NCBI GenBank assembly: GCA_038144425.1
Contig: JAYQNS010000002.1
Location: 372,001-436,000, forward strand
DNA: 64,000 nt
Direction of reading: 5' to 3'
Source of the DNA: Salivita marina
GTDB lineage: Bacteria > Pseudomonadota > Gammaproteobacteria > Pseudomonadales > Azotimanducaceae
Below, in pieces: positions 19,120 to 29,019 of the stretch (position 1 is its first letter; each line of letters starts with the position of its first letter). Position numbers and translations under genes: made by a program. The notes under the pieces are model-generated. The model was not told the DNA's origin, did not search any database, and saw only the letters and a program-made list of their open reading frames with translations.

Positions 19120-19858
19120 GGCCCTAACGGCCATTGTGTTGCTTGCCATGCTATGGGGCTGCGCGTCCTCGCCTGCGCCCGTGGCCGATCGGGGGGATCG
19201 AGGCGCCGTCGCGGGAAGCCGTTATACGGTGCAGAAGGGCGATACGCTGTATTCCATTGCCTGGCGCGCCGGGCTGGATTGGAAAACCATTGCGTCACTC
19301 AACGGCATAGGGCCGCCCTATCGCATTCAGCAGGGCCAGGTTCTGCGGCTTCGCGCGACCCGTTCGAAACCCCGCACAGCCGAATCCCCAGTTCGAAGTG
19401 CGCCCAAGCCTGCCGCCTCAAGCTCAAAGGCCCGCACCGCTAGGGCGTCGCCCATGCCCACGCCTCCGCCGTTGAAAGGTCCGCTGCACTGGGCCTGGCC
19501 CGTGAGCGGCACGGTGGAGCGGCCCTTTGCGGGGAGCGGCGCGGCGCTTAATAAGGGTATCGACATTCAGGGCGCATCCGGGAGCTTGGTTCGTGCAGCC
19601 GCGCCGGGGGTGGTGGTGTACGCGGGCGCGGGCTTGCGGGGCTTCGCGGCGCTTATCATCGTAAAGCACGATGACACCTGGCTATCGGCCTATGCCCACA
19701 ATGCGGATTCTTTGGTTAAGGAGGGAGCGCGGGTAGCTGCTGGCGCAAGCTTGGCGCGCCTGGGCCGGGGCGCCCAGGGTCAGCGATTGCATTTTGAACT
19801 GCGGCGGGACGGAAAGCCGATCGATCCCCAGTCCCTACTGCCCAAGGGCGGGGCCTAG
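19106..19858 (+). CDS. nlpD: NlpD/EnvC-type lipoprotein with LysM and degenerate M23 domain
   Basis: Outer-membrane lipoprotein that activates septal amidase AmiC. The signal peptide ends in lipobox MLWGC with Cys19 as the lipidated residue. A LysM domain follows (YTVQKGDTLYSIAWRAGLDW, about residues 45-90), then a Pro/Ser/Ala-rich linker and a LytM domain at the C-terminus. The LytM metal ligands are degenerate: the H-x(3)-D site reads NKGIDIQG, as in NlpD activators, so it should be inactive as a peptidase. rpoS, the usual next gene, is absent; instead nlpD ends in a CTAG shared with the stop of fdxA. Confidence 0.93.
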   Translation: MATSRALTAIVLLAMLWGCASSPAPVADRGDRGAVAGSRYTVQKGDTLYSIAWRAGLDWKTIASLNGIGPPYRIQQGQVLRLRATRSKPRTAESPVRSAPKPAASSSKARTARASPMPTPPPLKGPLHWAWPVSGTVERPFAGSGAALNKGIDIQGASGSLVRAAAPGVVVYAGAGLRGFAALIIVKHDDTWLSAYAHNADSLVKEGARVAAGASLARLGRGAQGQRLHFELRRDGKPIDPQSLLPKGGA

Positions 19859-20178
19859 CGCTCGAGGTACTGCAGCTTATCGGGGACACCATTCCATTCT
19901 TCGGCGTCGGCAGGCGCGTCTTTTTTTTCCGTGATGTTCGGCCAGAGGTCTGCGAGCTCAGCGTTGAGCGCTAGGAAGGACTGCTGGTCGTCCGGCAGCT
20001 CGTCTTCGGAAAAAATTGCATCCACGGGGCATTCCGGTTCGCAAAGGGCACAGTCGATGCACTCGTCGGGGTGGATGACAAGGAAATTAGGGCCTTCATA
20101 GAAGCAGTCCACCGGGCACACCTCAACGCAATCGGTGTGCTTACACTTGATGCAGTTATCAACTACCACAAAGGTCAT
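19855..20178 (-). CDS. fdxA: Seven-iron ferredoxin FdxA
   Basis: Low-potential electron carrier with one [3Fe-4S] and one [4Fe-4S] cluster. Cluster ligands are visible in NCIKCKHTDCVEVCPVDCF and DECIDCALCEPECPVDAI. At 107 residues it matches the family. The ATG at 20178 begins MTFVVVDNCIKC, the canonical N-terminus; upstream codons in the same frame lack similarity. It lies next to mutS on the same strand, as in Pseudomonas-type genomes. Confidence 0.96.
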   Translation of the reverse strand: MTFVVVDNCIKCKHTDCVEVCPVDCFYEGPNFLVIHPDECIDCALCEPECPVDAIFSEDELPDDQQSFLALNAELADLWPNITEKKDAPADAEEWNGVPDKLQYLER

Positions 20179-20239
20179 TGCGTCTTCCCCGGCCTGCAAA
20201 TTTGCGAGCGCTATTGTAGGAACTCTTTCCCCGCAGCGT

Positions 20240-22833
20240 CTACACGCCCCGGTCTTCCGAGAGCGCTTGGAGTTCGTAAAGGGCGAGGAGGGCTTCCCGG
20301 GGGGTCAGGCTATCGGGATTGAGCGCCGCGAGGGCCGTGCGCAGGGGATCCTCGGGCGCCTCGGGCTCGGTGCTTGGTGTCGCCAGAGCGCTTTGAAAGA
20401 GTCCAAGCTGGGGCGTGTCCCCCGCCCCTGCTTCAAGCTGGGCCAAATGTTTCTGCGCGCGGCTCAGCACGGCCTGCGGCACGCCGGCCAGCCGGGCTAC
20501 GGAGAGCCCATAGCTTTGGCTCGCCGGGCCCGCCTCGACCTGGTGCAGAAATACGATGCGCCCCCGGTGTTCCTGAGCTTTTAGGTGGACGTTTGCCACC
20601 CCCGGGACCTGCTCTGGGAGCGCCGTCAGTTCAAAGTAGTGAGTGGCGAAGAGGCAAAGGGCCTTTTTTTGTCGCGCAAGGTATTCGGCGCTTGCCCAGG
20701 CAAGAGCCAGGCCGTCAAAGGTAGAGGTGCCTCGGCCGATTTCGTCAAGGAGCACCAGGGATGCCGCCGTAGCGTTGTTTAGGATATTGGCCGTTTCCGA
20801 CATCTCTACCATGAAGGTCGAGCGCCCTCCGGCGAGGTCGTCCGAGGCCCCGATGCGCGTGAATATGCGATCGAGGCGCCCCACCCGGGCGGCCTGTGCC
20901 GGTACCCCGGCGCCGGTCCATGCGAGGAGGGCAATGAGGGCCGTTTGCCGCATGAAGGTGGATTTCCCCCCCATGTTAGGTCCGGTGATGATGAGCATCC
21001 GCTGATCGTCGGTTAGCTCGAGATCGTTAGGGATGAAGGGTTCATCCCGAGTGGCTTCCACCACCAAGTGACGGCCGCCCTCGATGTGCAGCTGGGGTGT
21101 CTCGCTTAGGGTTGGGGTGACCAGACTGAGGGCCCGGGCGCGCTCGGCCAAGGTGCACAGTACGTCCAGCTCGGCGAGGGCCCGGGCGACGGGGCGGAGG
21201 GCCCCAGAGCCTCTTGTAGGGTGCCCAGCAGCGCTTCGTACAGCCCCTTCTCCCTGGCCAGGGCGCGGCTTTGGGCGGAAAGGGCTTTGTCTTCAAAGGT
21301 CTTGAGCTCCGGCGTAATAAAGCGCTCGGCGTTCTTCAGCGTTTGGCGGCGAACCCAGCTGGCGGGCGCAGCCTCCGCGTCCCGGCGATTGGTCTCTAGG
21401 TAATAGCCGTGCACTCGGTTATAGCCAACCTTCAAGGAGGTCAGCCCCGTGCTCTCTCGCTCTCGGGCTTCGAGCTCTGCGAGGAAGGTGCCCGCATCTC
21501 GAGCGAGGCTGCGTAGCTCGTCGAGCTCCGCATCAAAGCCATCGGCGATGACGCCCCCATCTCGGAGCACCACCGGGGGATTCTCTACCAGGGCGCTTTG
21601 TAGCAGCGTTGCAAGCGCTTCCTGGGGCGCTAGGGCGTCCCTCAGCGCGGGGAGGCGAGAGGGGGGCTCGGCTTCCCCAAGGGGCGGAAGATGGCCCTGC
21701 ACCGCAGGCAGCGCCAGGAGCGCATCGCGCAGCTTGGTAAGATCCCGAGGGGGCGCCGAGCCCAGGGCAACACGGCTGAGGATGCGCTCTAGATCGCCGA
21801 TGCTTTTGAGCGCTGGCCGGAGGCTCTGATCCGGACCATCCAGACGGGCTGCGGCGGCCTGCCGGGCGAGCACCGCCTCCCGGTCTCGGAGCGGGCGGTT
21901 CAGCCAGCGCAGGAGCAGCCGGCTTCCCATGGCTGTGGCCGTGGTGTCGAGCATACGTAGGAGGGTGAACTGTCGTTCCCCGGTGATCTGCTGTTCGATT
22001 TCCAGGTTGCGCCGAGTGTGAGCATCCAGCAGCACGGCGTCGCTGCTGCGTTCTCGGGAGAGCTCGGTAATGTGGGGCAAGGCACTCTTTTGCGTGGCCC
22101 TGGCGTAGTCCAGGAGAGCCCCCGCGGCCCCTAGGGCCAGGCTTAAATCTTCGGCTCCGAAACCGCTCAAATCTCGGGTGCCGAGCTGTTCCAGTACGGC
22201 CCTGCGTCCGGCCTCCTCCTGGAATTGCCAGGGGGGACGACGCACCCCCTTCAATCCCTGAAGCGCAGGGGAAGCTTCCTCCGATACGAGAATCTCTGCG
22301 GGCTGGAGCCGTCCCAGCTCGGCGGTGATCGCCTCCCAGCCAGCCACTTCCGTAACCGCAAAGCGTCCCGCGGACAAATCAAGCCAAGCGAGGCCGTAGG
22401 GTTGAGAGCCGTCGGGGGTGCCGGCGCCCTCGGCGATGGCCAGCAGTAGACAATCTTGCCCGGCCTGAAGCAGCGCGTCGTCCGTAACGGTCCCAGGGGT
22501 GACGATACGCGTCACCTTCCGCTCCACGGGACCCTTGCTTTGGGCCGGGTCCCCCACTTGCTCGCAGATGGCCACGGCTTCGCCAAGGCGGAGGAGCCGC
22601 GCCAGGTAGTTTTCTGCAGCGTGGTAAGGGACCCCAGCCATGGGAATGGGCTCGCCGGCGGACTGGCCCCGGGTCGTCAGGGTGATGTCAAGGAGTTCCG
22701 CGGCGCGCCGGGCGTCCTCGTAGAACAGCTCGTAGAAGTCACCCATGCGATAGAAGAGCAGCACCTCCCGGTGCTCCGCCTTCAGAGCCAGATATTGCTG
22801 CATCATGGGCGTATGTTGGGGCGATGCGGTCAC
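20240..22833 (-). CDS. mutS: DNA mismatch repair protein MutS, interrupted by one single-base deletion
   Basis: Mismatch-recognition ATPase. Family features are the HTPMMQQYLALKAEH N-terminus, the mismatch-binding Phe-x-Glu in LLFYRMGDFYELF, Walker A TGPNMGGKSTFMRQTAL, Walker B LVLLDEIGRGTSTFDGLALAWA and the THYFELTAL motif. The frame breaks at 21199-21205: adding one base to the C/G run restores EALGPLRPVARALAELDVLCTLAERA and a protein of about 864 residues, the E. coli MutS size. GTG 22833 is the chosen start because it places the HTPMMQQY motif at residues 7-14; the open frame upstream has no similarity. Mutator status cannot be inferred because the break looks like an artefact. Confidence 0.93.
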
Positions 22834-22949
22834 AGCAACGGCGCCTAAGCTAGGGAAGCTGGGCAGTGAAGCACTGGCCTCCAGGACCGTCAACCAATGC
22901 GCGCGGGGGCTTCGGATCCCGCCCTCTTGGCAGGGCTCAAATCCCGTGA

Positions 22950-22969
22950 TACTGTCTTTTCGTACAGTA
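22950..22969. promoter_or_regulatory. LexA (SOS) box upstream of recA
   Basis: TACTGT-N8-ACAGTA, a perfect inverted repeat matching the gammaproteobacterial LexA operator (CTGT-N8-ACAG core). It lies 107 bases upstream of the recA ATG and 117 bases upstream of the divergent mutS start, so it most likely controls recA-recX; it could also touch mutS. Confidence 0.9.
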
Positions 22970-23075
22970 TTTGGCGAGTCCCCGTGGCAGAGGGTTCGGC
23001 CTTGCATCGCAATGCCGAATGCTGCGCCCTAGAATGGGGGCTCTCGCGGCCCCCTAATTCAAAACGAGGCAACAT

Positions 23076-24137
23076 ATGGCGATCATGGATAGCACGGGCA
23101 ACAAGGAAAAGGCGCTCTCCGCGGCGCTCTCGCAAATCGAGCGCCAGTTCGGCAAGGGTTCCATGATGCGCCTCGGTGATCGGGAACAGGTCAGCATTCC
23201 GGCCATTTCCACGGGTTCCCTGGGACTGGATATCGCTCTGGGCATAGGAGGGCTTCCCCAGGGTCGCATTGTTGAAATCTATGGCCCCGAATCCTCCGGT
23301 AAAACCACCTTAACGCTTCAAGTTATTGCTGAGGCGCAAAAGCTTGGGGGTACCTGCGCCTTCATCGACGCGGAACACGCGCTAGACCCCATCTACGCCG
23401 AGAATCTTGGCGTGAACACCGATGACTTGCTTGTTTCCCAGCCGGATACGGGGGAGCAGGCTCTTGAAATCTGCGACATGATCGTCCGCTCCGGCGCTGT
23501 CGATGTGGTGGTGGTCGACTCCGTTGCGGCACTCACGCCAAAGGCGGAAATTGAAGGGGAAATGGGGGACACGCACGTGGGGCTTCAGGCTCGGCTCATG
23601 AGCCAGGCGCTCCGGAAGATGACCGGCAACATTAAGAATTCCAACACGCTCGTCATCTTCATCAACCAGATACGCATGAAGATCGGGGTCATGTTTGGCT
23701 CCCCGGAAACCACCACCGGGGGGAACGCGCTAAAGTTTTACTCCTCCGTCCGCCTCGATATCCGTCGCATTGGCGCCGTCAAGGAAGGGGATGAGGTGGT
23801 CGGTAATGAAACTCGGGTGAAGGTCGTCAAAAATAAGGTGGCGCCGCCTTTCCGCCAGGCCGAGTTCCAGGTCATGTATGGCAAGGGTACCTTCCAGCTA
23901 GGGGAGGTGATCGACCTGGGTGTGAAGCAAGGTCTCATCGACAAGTCCGGAGCGTGGTACGCCTACAAGGGCGACAAGATCGGTCAGGGTAAAAAGAATG
24001 CGGCGGAGTACCTCGCAGAGCACACGGAGGTCGCCGAGGAAATCGAGGGGGCCATTCGGGATGCACTGTTGCCGAAGCCGCGCCGCGCCCCCGAGGCCGT
24101 GGATGTTTCCGCACCCCCCGCGGCTGATTTCGGCTAG
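23076..24137 (+). CDS. recA: Recombinase RecA
   Basis: Strand-exchange protein and LexA co-protease. The Walker A loop is GPESSGKTT, Walker B VVVDSVAALTP, and loops L1 and L2 follow with IFINQIRMKIGVMFGSPETTTGGNALKFY. At 353 residues it has family length, with an acidic, Pro/Ala-rich C-terminus. It is preceded by a LexA box and followed 29 bases later by recX. The immediate leader contains CAAAACGAGGC before the ATG. Confidence 0.98.
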   Translation: MAIMDSTGNKEKALSAALSQIERQFGKGSMMRLGDREQVSIPAISTGSLGLDIALGIGGLPQGRIVEIYGPESSGKTTLTLQVIAEAQKLGGTCAFIDAEHALDPIYAENLGVNTDDLLVSQPDTGEQALEICDMIVRSGAVDVVVVDSVAALTPKAEIEGEMGDTHVGLQARLMSQALRKMTGNIKNSNTLVIFINQIRMKIGVMFGSPETTTGGNALKFYSSVRLDIRRIGAVKEGDEVVGNETRVKVVKNKVAPPFRQAEFQVMYGKGTFQLGEVIDLGVKQGLIDKSGAWYAYKGDKIGQGKKNAAEYLAEHTEVAEEIEGAIRDALLPKPRRAPEAVDVSAPPAADFG

Positions 24138-24166
24138 CGCCACTGGCTCAGCCGTCCAATATTAGG

Positions 24167-24625
24167 ATGGGTGAAGCGGGTCCTGCCCTTCGAGAAGCCG
24201 CCCTGCGGCTTCTTGCTCGCCGGGAGCACAGCCAGCGGGAGCTGGCTCAGAAGCTTCGCAAGCGCTTCCCAGACATACCCGGGGAGCGGCTCGAGGCTGA
24301 GATTAAAGCCCTTGCGGAGGCTGGCTATCAGTCCGATGAGCGGCGCCAGGAGTCCCTGATCCGCCAGGCAGAACTTCGGGGTCAGGGTCCGGGGCGCCTT
24401 GAAGCCAAGCTTCGGGCGTCAGGTCTGCCTCCGCCAGAAAGCCCCGAAGATCCCGCCGCCCTCGAGGTTCGCCTCGCGGCCCTCCAGCAGCAACGCTTTG
24501 GCGGTGCCCCAGCCGATGCCAAAGCCTGGCAGAAGCAAGCTCGGTTCTTCGCTTATCGAGGCTTCCCTTCCTGGCTCATCCGGCGTCGCCTTGGGGAGAT
24601 TCCCTGGGGGGATTCGGAGGCCTAA
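24167..24625 (+). CDS. recX: Regulatory protein RecX
   Basis: Small helical modulator that caps and destabilises RecA filaments. The three-helix repeats are recognisable: EAALRLLARREHSQRELAQKL, IKALAEAGYQSDERRQESLIRQ and the C-terminal KQARFFAYRGFPSWLIRRRL. At 152 residues it has normal length, and it sits directly behind recA, so it should share the LexA-controlled promoter. Confidence 0.94.
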   Translation: MGEAGPALREAALRLLARREHSQRELAQKLRKRFPDIPGERLEAEIKALAEAGYQSDERRQESLIRQAELRGQGPGRLEAKLRASGLPPPESPEDPAALEVRLAALQQQRFGGAPADAKAWQKQARFFAYRGFPSWLIRRRLGEIPWGDSEA

Positions 24626-24732
24626 AGCCGTTCTCCTCCGTTCCCGGGCGCCCAGGGCATAGCGTATAATGCGCGGCTGCTCGGGCAGCGCCTTCCGCGC
24701 TGCGTCGCTGATCCCAAAGCGCTGGAGTCGCC

Positions 24733-27357
24733 ATGAAAAGCGCGGACATTCGCCGCACCTTCCTTGAGTTCTTTCAAGAGCACGGCCATGAGATCGTGCC
24801 GAGCAGCCCCCTTGTGCCCGGGAACGATCCCACCCTGCTTTTTACCAATGCAGGCATGGTGCAGTTCAAGGATGTGTTCACAGGGCGGGAACAGCGAAGC
24901 TATCACCGTGCGGTCACCAGCCAGCGCTGCGTACGGGCTGGGGGGAAGCACAACGACCTTGAAAACGTTGGCTATACGGCGCGCCACCACACCTTCTTCG
25001 AAATGCTGGGGAATTTCTCCTTTGGGGATTACTTCAAGCATGACGCGATTCGCTTCGCCTGGACGTTGCTGACGGAGCGCTTTGGCCTGCCGGCGGAAAA
25101 GCTCTGGGTAACGGTCCACGATAGCGATGACGAAGCGGAGCAAATCTGGCGCGATGAGATCGGCGTGCCCGCTGATCGCATTACTCGCATGGGTGATAAG
25201 GACAACTTCTGGTCCATGGGGGACACGGGCCCCTGTGGTCCCTGCTCGGAAATCTTCTACGACCATGGCCCCGAGGTGTGGGGTGGTCCCCCGGGCACGC
25301 CGGAGGAAGACGGCGATCGCTATGTCGAAATTTGGAATCTGGTGTTTATGCAGTTCGAACGCAGCGCCGACGGCACCATGACGCCCCTTCCGCGCCCGAG
25401 CGTCGATACGGGCATGGGCCTCGAGCGCGTTGCCGCGGTGCTCCAGGGCGTGCATAGCAATTACGAGATTGATCTTTTCCAAGCGCTCATCGCGGCCGCC
25501 GCCCAGGCCACGGGCGCTGACGCTGCCAATCCCAGCCAGCTGCCCTCGCTTCGGGTCATCGCGGACCACATCCGGTCTGCCGCCTTTCTGGTCACGGACG
25601 GGGTGGTGCCCAGTAACGAGGGCCGGGGCTATGTGTTGCGTCGCATCATCCGCCGGGCCCTGCGCCATGGACACAAGCTAGGTTGCGAGCGCGCGTTCTT
25701 TCATCATCTCGTGGCGCCGCTGGCCCGGGAAATGGGCGCAGCTCACGAGGCCCTGGCCGCGCAGCGAGCCCGGGTCGCGCAAATTCTGGAGCAGGAAGAG
25801 GCGCAGTTTGCCCGCACGCTGGCTCAGGGTATGACTGTTTTGGAGGGAGAGCTTGCAACCCTTGCCGGGAAGGAAATCCCTGGGGACGTGGTCTTTAAGC
25901 TCTACGATACCTATGGCTTCCCCGTGGATCTGACCGCCGATATCGCACGGGAACGGGACCTAACCCTGGATGAAACGGGCTTCGAAGCCGCCATGGCGGA
26001 CCAGCGCGCTCGAGCTCGTTCTGCGAGTCGTTTTGCTGCCGCAGCGGAAGCGGAGCTGGAAGTTGCCGGGCAGGTCGATTTCCGGGGTTACGAGGCGCCG
26101 ACGGCTCAGGGCAAGGTTACGGGCCTTTTCCGCCGCTCGGAAGCGGGGCTTGAGCCCGTGGAGACCCTTGAGGCGGGTGCGGCGGGCGCCGTGGTGCTCG
26201 ATCAGACCCCATTTTACGCGGAGTCCGGGGGCCAGATTGGGGACCAGGGGGAACTCCGAGGCGGCGCCTCTGCTTTTTTGGTGGAAGATACCCGTAAGGC
26301 CGGGGCTCAGCATCTTCATCTCGGAACCCAAGGCAGGGGGGCTCTGGCTCTCGGGGATCGGCTCGAGGCCCATATCGACGCGGCACGGCGCCAAGCGATT
26401 GCCCTGAACCATTCAGCTACGCACCTCTTACATGCGGCGCTCCGGGAGATTCTCGGGCAGCACGTAGAGCAGCGCGGTTCCCTGGTGACCGCGGAACGGC
26501 TCCGCTTCGATTTTGCCCATCACGACGCTATTGATCGGGCCGTCCTCGATCAGCTCGAGGATCGGGTGAACGCGGTCATTTGGAGCAACAGCCCGGTCCA
26601 GACCCGGGTGATGTCCTTCGATGCCGCCCGGGAGGCTGGCGCCATGGCCCTCTTTGGGGAGAAGTACGGCGACGAAGTGCGGGTGCTGTCCATGGCCGGG
26701 GATTTTTCCGTGGAACTCTGTGGCGGCACCCACGTGGCTCAGACAGGGGATATCGGCCTTCTGCGCATCGTCAGTGAGCAGGGTATCGCCAGCGGCGTGC
26801 GGCGGATCGAAGCGGTCACCGGTCCTGCTGCCCATGCCTACCTGCGGGACGCTGACGTCGCCCTGCGGAACGCCGCTGGTCGCCTTAAGGTAACCCGGGA
26901 GCAGGTGCTCGACCGCATGGAAGGTCTGCTGACGCAGCAGAAGGCGCTTGAGCGAAAGGTTGAGGAGCTGGAACAAAAGTTGGCGCAGGAGGCCGGTGCT
27001 GATCTCGCCTCGGGGGCGATAGAGGTGGGCGACCTTCGCGTATTGGCTGCGGTCCTCCCTTCCGGAGGCGCTAAGGCGCTCCTTCCCGCCTTGGATCAGC
27101 TGAAGGCACGCCTTGCGCCCGCCGCGGTGGTGCTGGCGGCGGTGGAAGAGGGCGCGGTGAGCTTGGCCGCGGGCGTCAGCGCCGATTGGGCGAAGCGCCT
27201 GCCCGCAGGTCCTCTCGTGCAGCATGTGGGGGCGCAGGTCGGCGCCAAGGGCGGTGGCCGGCCAGAGCTGGCTCGGGCTGGCGGGGGTGATCAGCCGCAA
27301 GCTCTGGAGGCGGCGCTGGCTTCCGTGCCGGCCTACGTAGCGGAGCAATTGAGCTGA
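24733..27357 (+). CDS. alaS: Alanine-tRNA ligase
   Basis: Charges tRNA-Ala and clears mischarged Ser/Gly. Class II catalytic motifs occur in CVRAGGKHNDLENVGYTARH and FFEMLGNFSFGDYFK (about residues 70-105). The editing domain has HSATHLLHAALR and CGGTHVAQTGDIG with its zinc ligands, and a C-Ala domain with coiled coil (residues about 725-765) ends the protein. At 874 residues it matches the E. coli enzyme (876). It lies 1 base upstream of lysC, the common gammaproteobacterial alaS-lysC-csrA order. Confidence 0.98.
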   Translation: MKSADIRRTFLEFFQEHGHEIVPSSPLVPGNDPTLLFTNAGMVQFKDVFTGREQRSYHRAVTSQRCVRAGGKHNDLENVGYTARHHTFFEMLGNFSFGDYFKHDAIRFAWTLLTERFGLPAEKLWVTVHDSDDEAEQIWRDEIGVPADRITRMGDKDNFWSMGDTGPCGPCSEIFYDHGPEVWGGPPGTPEEDGDRYVEIWNLVFMQFERSADGTMTPLPRPSVDTGMGLERVAAVLQGVHSNYEIDLFQALIAAAAQATGADAANPSQLPSLRVIADHIRSAAFLVTDGVVPSNEGRGYVLRRIIRRALRHGHKLGCERAFFHHLVAPLAREMGAAHEALAAQRARVAQILEQEEAQFARTLAQGMTVLEGELATLAGKEIPGDVVFKLYDTYGFPVDLTADIARERDLTLDETGFEAAMADQRARARSASRFAAAAEAELEVAGQVDFRGYEAPTAQGKVTGLFRRSEAGLEPVETLEAGAAGAVVLDQTPFYAESGGQIGDQGELRGGASAFLVEDTRKAGAQHLHLGTQGRGALALGDRLEAHIDAARRQAIALNHSATHLLHAALREILGQHVEQRGSLVTAERLRFDFAHHDAIDRAVLDQLEDRVNAVIWSNSPVQTRVMSFDAAREAGAMALFGEKYGDEVRVLSMAGDFSVELCGGTHVAQTGDIGLLRIVSEQGIASGVRRIEAVTGPAAHAYLRDADVALRNAAGRLKVTREQVLDRMEGLLTQQKALERKVEELEQKLAQEAGADLASGAIEVGDLRVLAAVLPSGGAKALLPALDQLKARLAPAAVVLAAVEEGAVSLAAGVSADWAKRLPAGPLVQHVGAQVGAKGGGRPELARAGGGDQPQALEAALASVPAYVAEQLS

Positions 27358-27358
27358 C

Positions 27359-28594
27359 ATGGCGCTTCTCGTTCACAAATACGGGGGCACCAGCGTAGGT
27401 AGCCTAGAGCGCATCGAAGCCGTCGCCGCCCGGGTGGCGCGTCAGCGCGCCGAGGGTCATCGGGTGGTGGTCGTCGTTTCCGCCATGAGCGGAGAAACGA
27501 ATCGACTACAGAGTCTGGGCCTCGATCTCGGTGGGCAGGCGGTCCCCCGGGAAATGGACGTGCTTCTTTCGTCCGGGGAGCAGGCGAGCGCAGCGCTCAC
27601 GGCCATTGCCTTGAAGGGCTTGGGCGTAGCGGCGCAGTCCTTCCTCGCCGATCAGCTTCCCATTCGCACCGACAGCGCCCATTCCCGGGCGCGTATTGAG
27701 CACATTGCCACGGAGGCGTTGTTCGAAGCTCTCGATGCTAGCGTGGTGCCCGTGGTGGCAGGCTTTCAAGGCCTTGCCACGGACGGATCGATTACCACCC
27801 TGGGACGAGGTGGGTCGGACACCACAGCGGTGGCTCTTGCCGCGGCGCTGAAAGCCGATGAGTGTCAGATCTATACGGATGTCGACGGGGTGTACACCAC
27901 GGACCCGCGGGTGGTGTCTTCAGCGCGGCGTCTGCCTCGGGTCACCTTCGAAGAAATGTTGGAGATGGCGAGCTTGGGCTCAAAGGTGCTGCATCCCCGG
28001 TCCGTTGAGTTTGCCGGCAAATACGGTGTACCCGTGCGCGTGCTCTCAAGCTTTGAGGAGGGCCCGGGCACCCTGATTACCTTGGAGGAGGATGGTTCCA
28101 TGGAGCAGCCCTTGGTTTCCGGCATCGCCTTTACCCGAGACGAGGCCAAGATCTCCGTCCGGGCCGTGCCTGACGTGCCCGGAGTTGCTTCGTCGCTCCT
28201 AGGTCCTGTCAGTTCGTGCGGCATAGAGGTCGACATGATCGTGCAAAACCTTGCGAACGACGGAGGCCAGAACGACTTCACCTTCACCGTTAAGCGAAGC
28301 GACTATGATCGGGCCCTGGCGGTGGTGCAGGAAGCCGCCGATGCTCTGGGTGCCGGCCCCGTGGTGGGCGATCCCAGGATCGTTAAGGTTTCCGTCGTAG
28401 GGGTGGGGATGCGCTCCCATGCCGGCGTGGCCACGCAAATGTTTGCTGCGCTGGCGAAGGAAAGTATCAACATCCAAATGATTAGCACCTCGGAGATTAA
28501 AATCTCCGTGGTCCTAGACGAGAAATACCTCGAGCTGGCGGTGCGCACGATCCATGACACTTTTGGCCTTGCGAGCGCCGAGGGCGTTGCGTGA
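27359..28594 (+). CDS. lysC: Aspartate kinase
   Basis: Phosphorylates aspartate, the entry step to lysine, threonine, methionine and diaminopimelate. The N-terminal KYGGTSVG motif, the GRGGSDTTAVALAAALKADECQIYTDVDGVYTTDPR active-site stretch and two C-terminal ACT regulatory domains (starting near residues 265 and 345) are present. The 411-residue size is that of monofunctional, lysine/threonine-sensitive aspartokinases. Probably cotranscribed with alaS. Confidence 0.97.
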   Translation: MALLVHKYGGTSVGSLERIEAVAARVARQRAEGHRVVVVVSAMSGETNRLQSLGLDLGGQAVPREMDVLLSSGEQASAALTAIALKGLGVAAQSFLADQLPIRTDSAHSRARIEHIATEALFEALDASVVPVVAGFQGLATDGSITTLGRGGSDTTAVALAAALKADECQIYTDVDGVYTTDPRVVSSARRLPRVTFEEMLEMASLGSKVLHPRSVEFAGKYGVPVRVLSSFEEGPGTLITLEEDGSMEQPLVSGIAFTRDEAKISVRAVPDVPGVASSLLGPVSSCGIEVDMIVQNLANDGGQNDFTFTVKRSDYDRALAVVQEAADALGAGPVVGDPRIVKVSVVGVGMRSHAGVATQMFAALAKESINIQMISTSEIKISVVLDEKYLELAVRTIHDTFGLASAEGVA

Positions 28595-28617
28595 CGCTGG
28601 CGTCGGGCGTTTTTTTT
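28592..28617 (+). terminator. Possible rho-independent terminator after lysC
   Basis: Just behind the lysC stop, GACG-CTGG-CGTC is followed by GGGCG and a run of eight T (28610-28617). The hairpin is short (4-5 bp), so this is only a weak candidate; it would separate lysC from csrA. Confidence 0.4.
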
Positions 28618-28694
28618 CGCCATTCTTGTGCAATACAACTAAATGACCAGGCGGTTCCCATGGGGTGCGCCTTGACGGGGTGGGAGAGGCGCGC

Positions 28695-28967
28695 GTGTTA
28701 ATTCTGACGCGGAAGGTGGGGGAGTCGGTTCTGATTGGAGACGGCATCAAGGTCTCCGTCCTGGCTGTCAAAGGCAACCAGGTCCGTGTGGGTATCGACG
28801 CCCCCAAGGACGTATCAGTGCATCGGGAAGAGGTACGGGAGCGGCTTGAAGAGGGAAAGAATCGCTTGGGTACTCGGACGGGATTCTCTTCGGCATTGCG
28901 TTGGGGAATGGCGGACTCCAGCCGTCCCGTAATCTTACAGGCCGCTTCGATGGAGTCGGATCGCTAA
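28695..28967 (+). CDS. csrA: Carbon storage regulator CsrA, C-terminally extended
   Basis: RNA-binding translational regulator that targets GGA-containing leader hairpins. The first 60 residues are a normal CsrA (LILTRKVGESVLIGDGI, VRVGIDAPKDVSVHREEV, ERL). GTG 28695 gives the canonical VLILTRKVGES start. The 90-residue protein has about 30 extra residues after the usual C-terminal helix (from about residue 58 on: RLGTRTGFSSALRW and beyond), where most homologues end. It sits between lysC and tRNA-Ser as in Pseudomonas. Confidence 0.95.
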   Translation: MLILTRKVGESVLIGDGIKVSVLAVKGNQVRVGIDAPKDVSVHREEVRERLEEGKNRLGTRTGFSSALRWGMADSSRPVILQAASMESDR

Positions 28968-29019
28968 AGTACCGTGCCCCCTGGGCATCCGCGTGGGGCG
29001 TGGTAGAATCGCCCTCCCC

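Noticed and set aside
24622..25674. Long open frames antisense to alaS and other genes (also 6827-7798, 26428-27360, 3325-4020)
   Set aside because: They are shadows of high-GC codon use in real genes: no family similarity, poor codon usage and no RBS.
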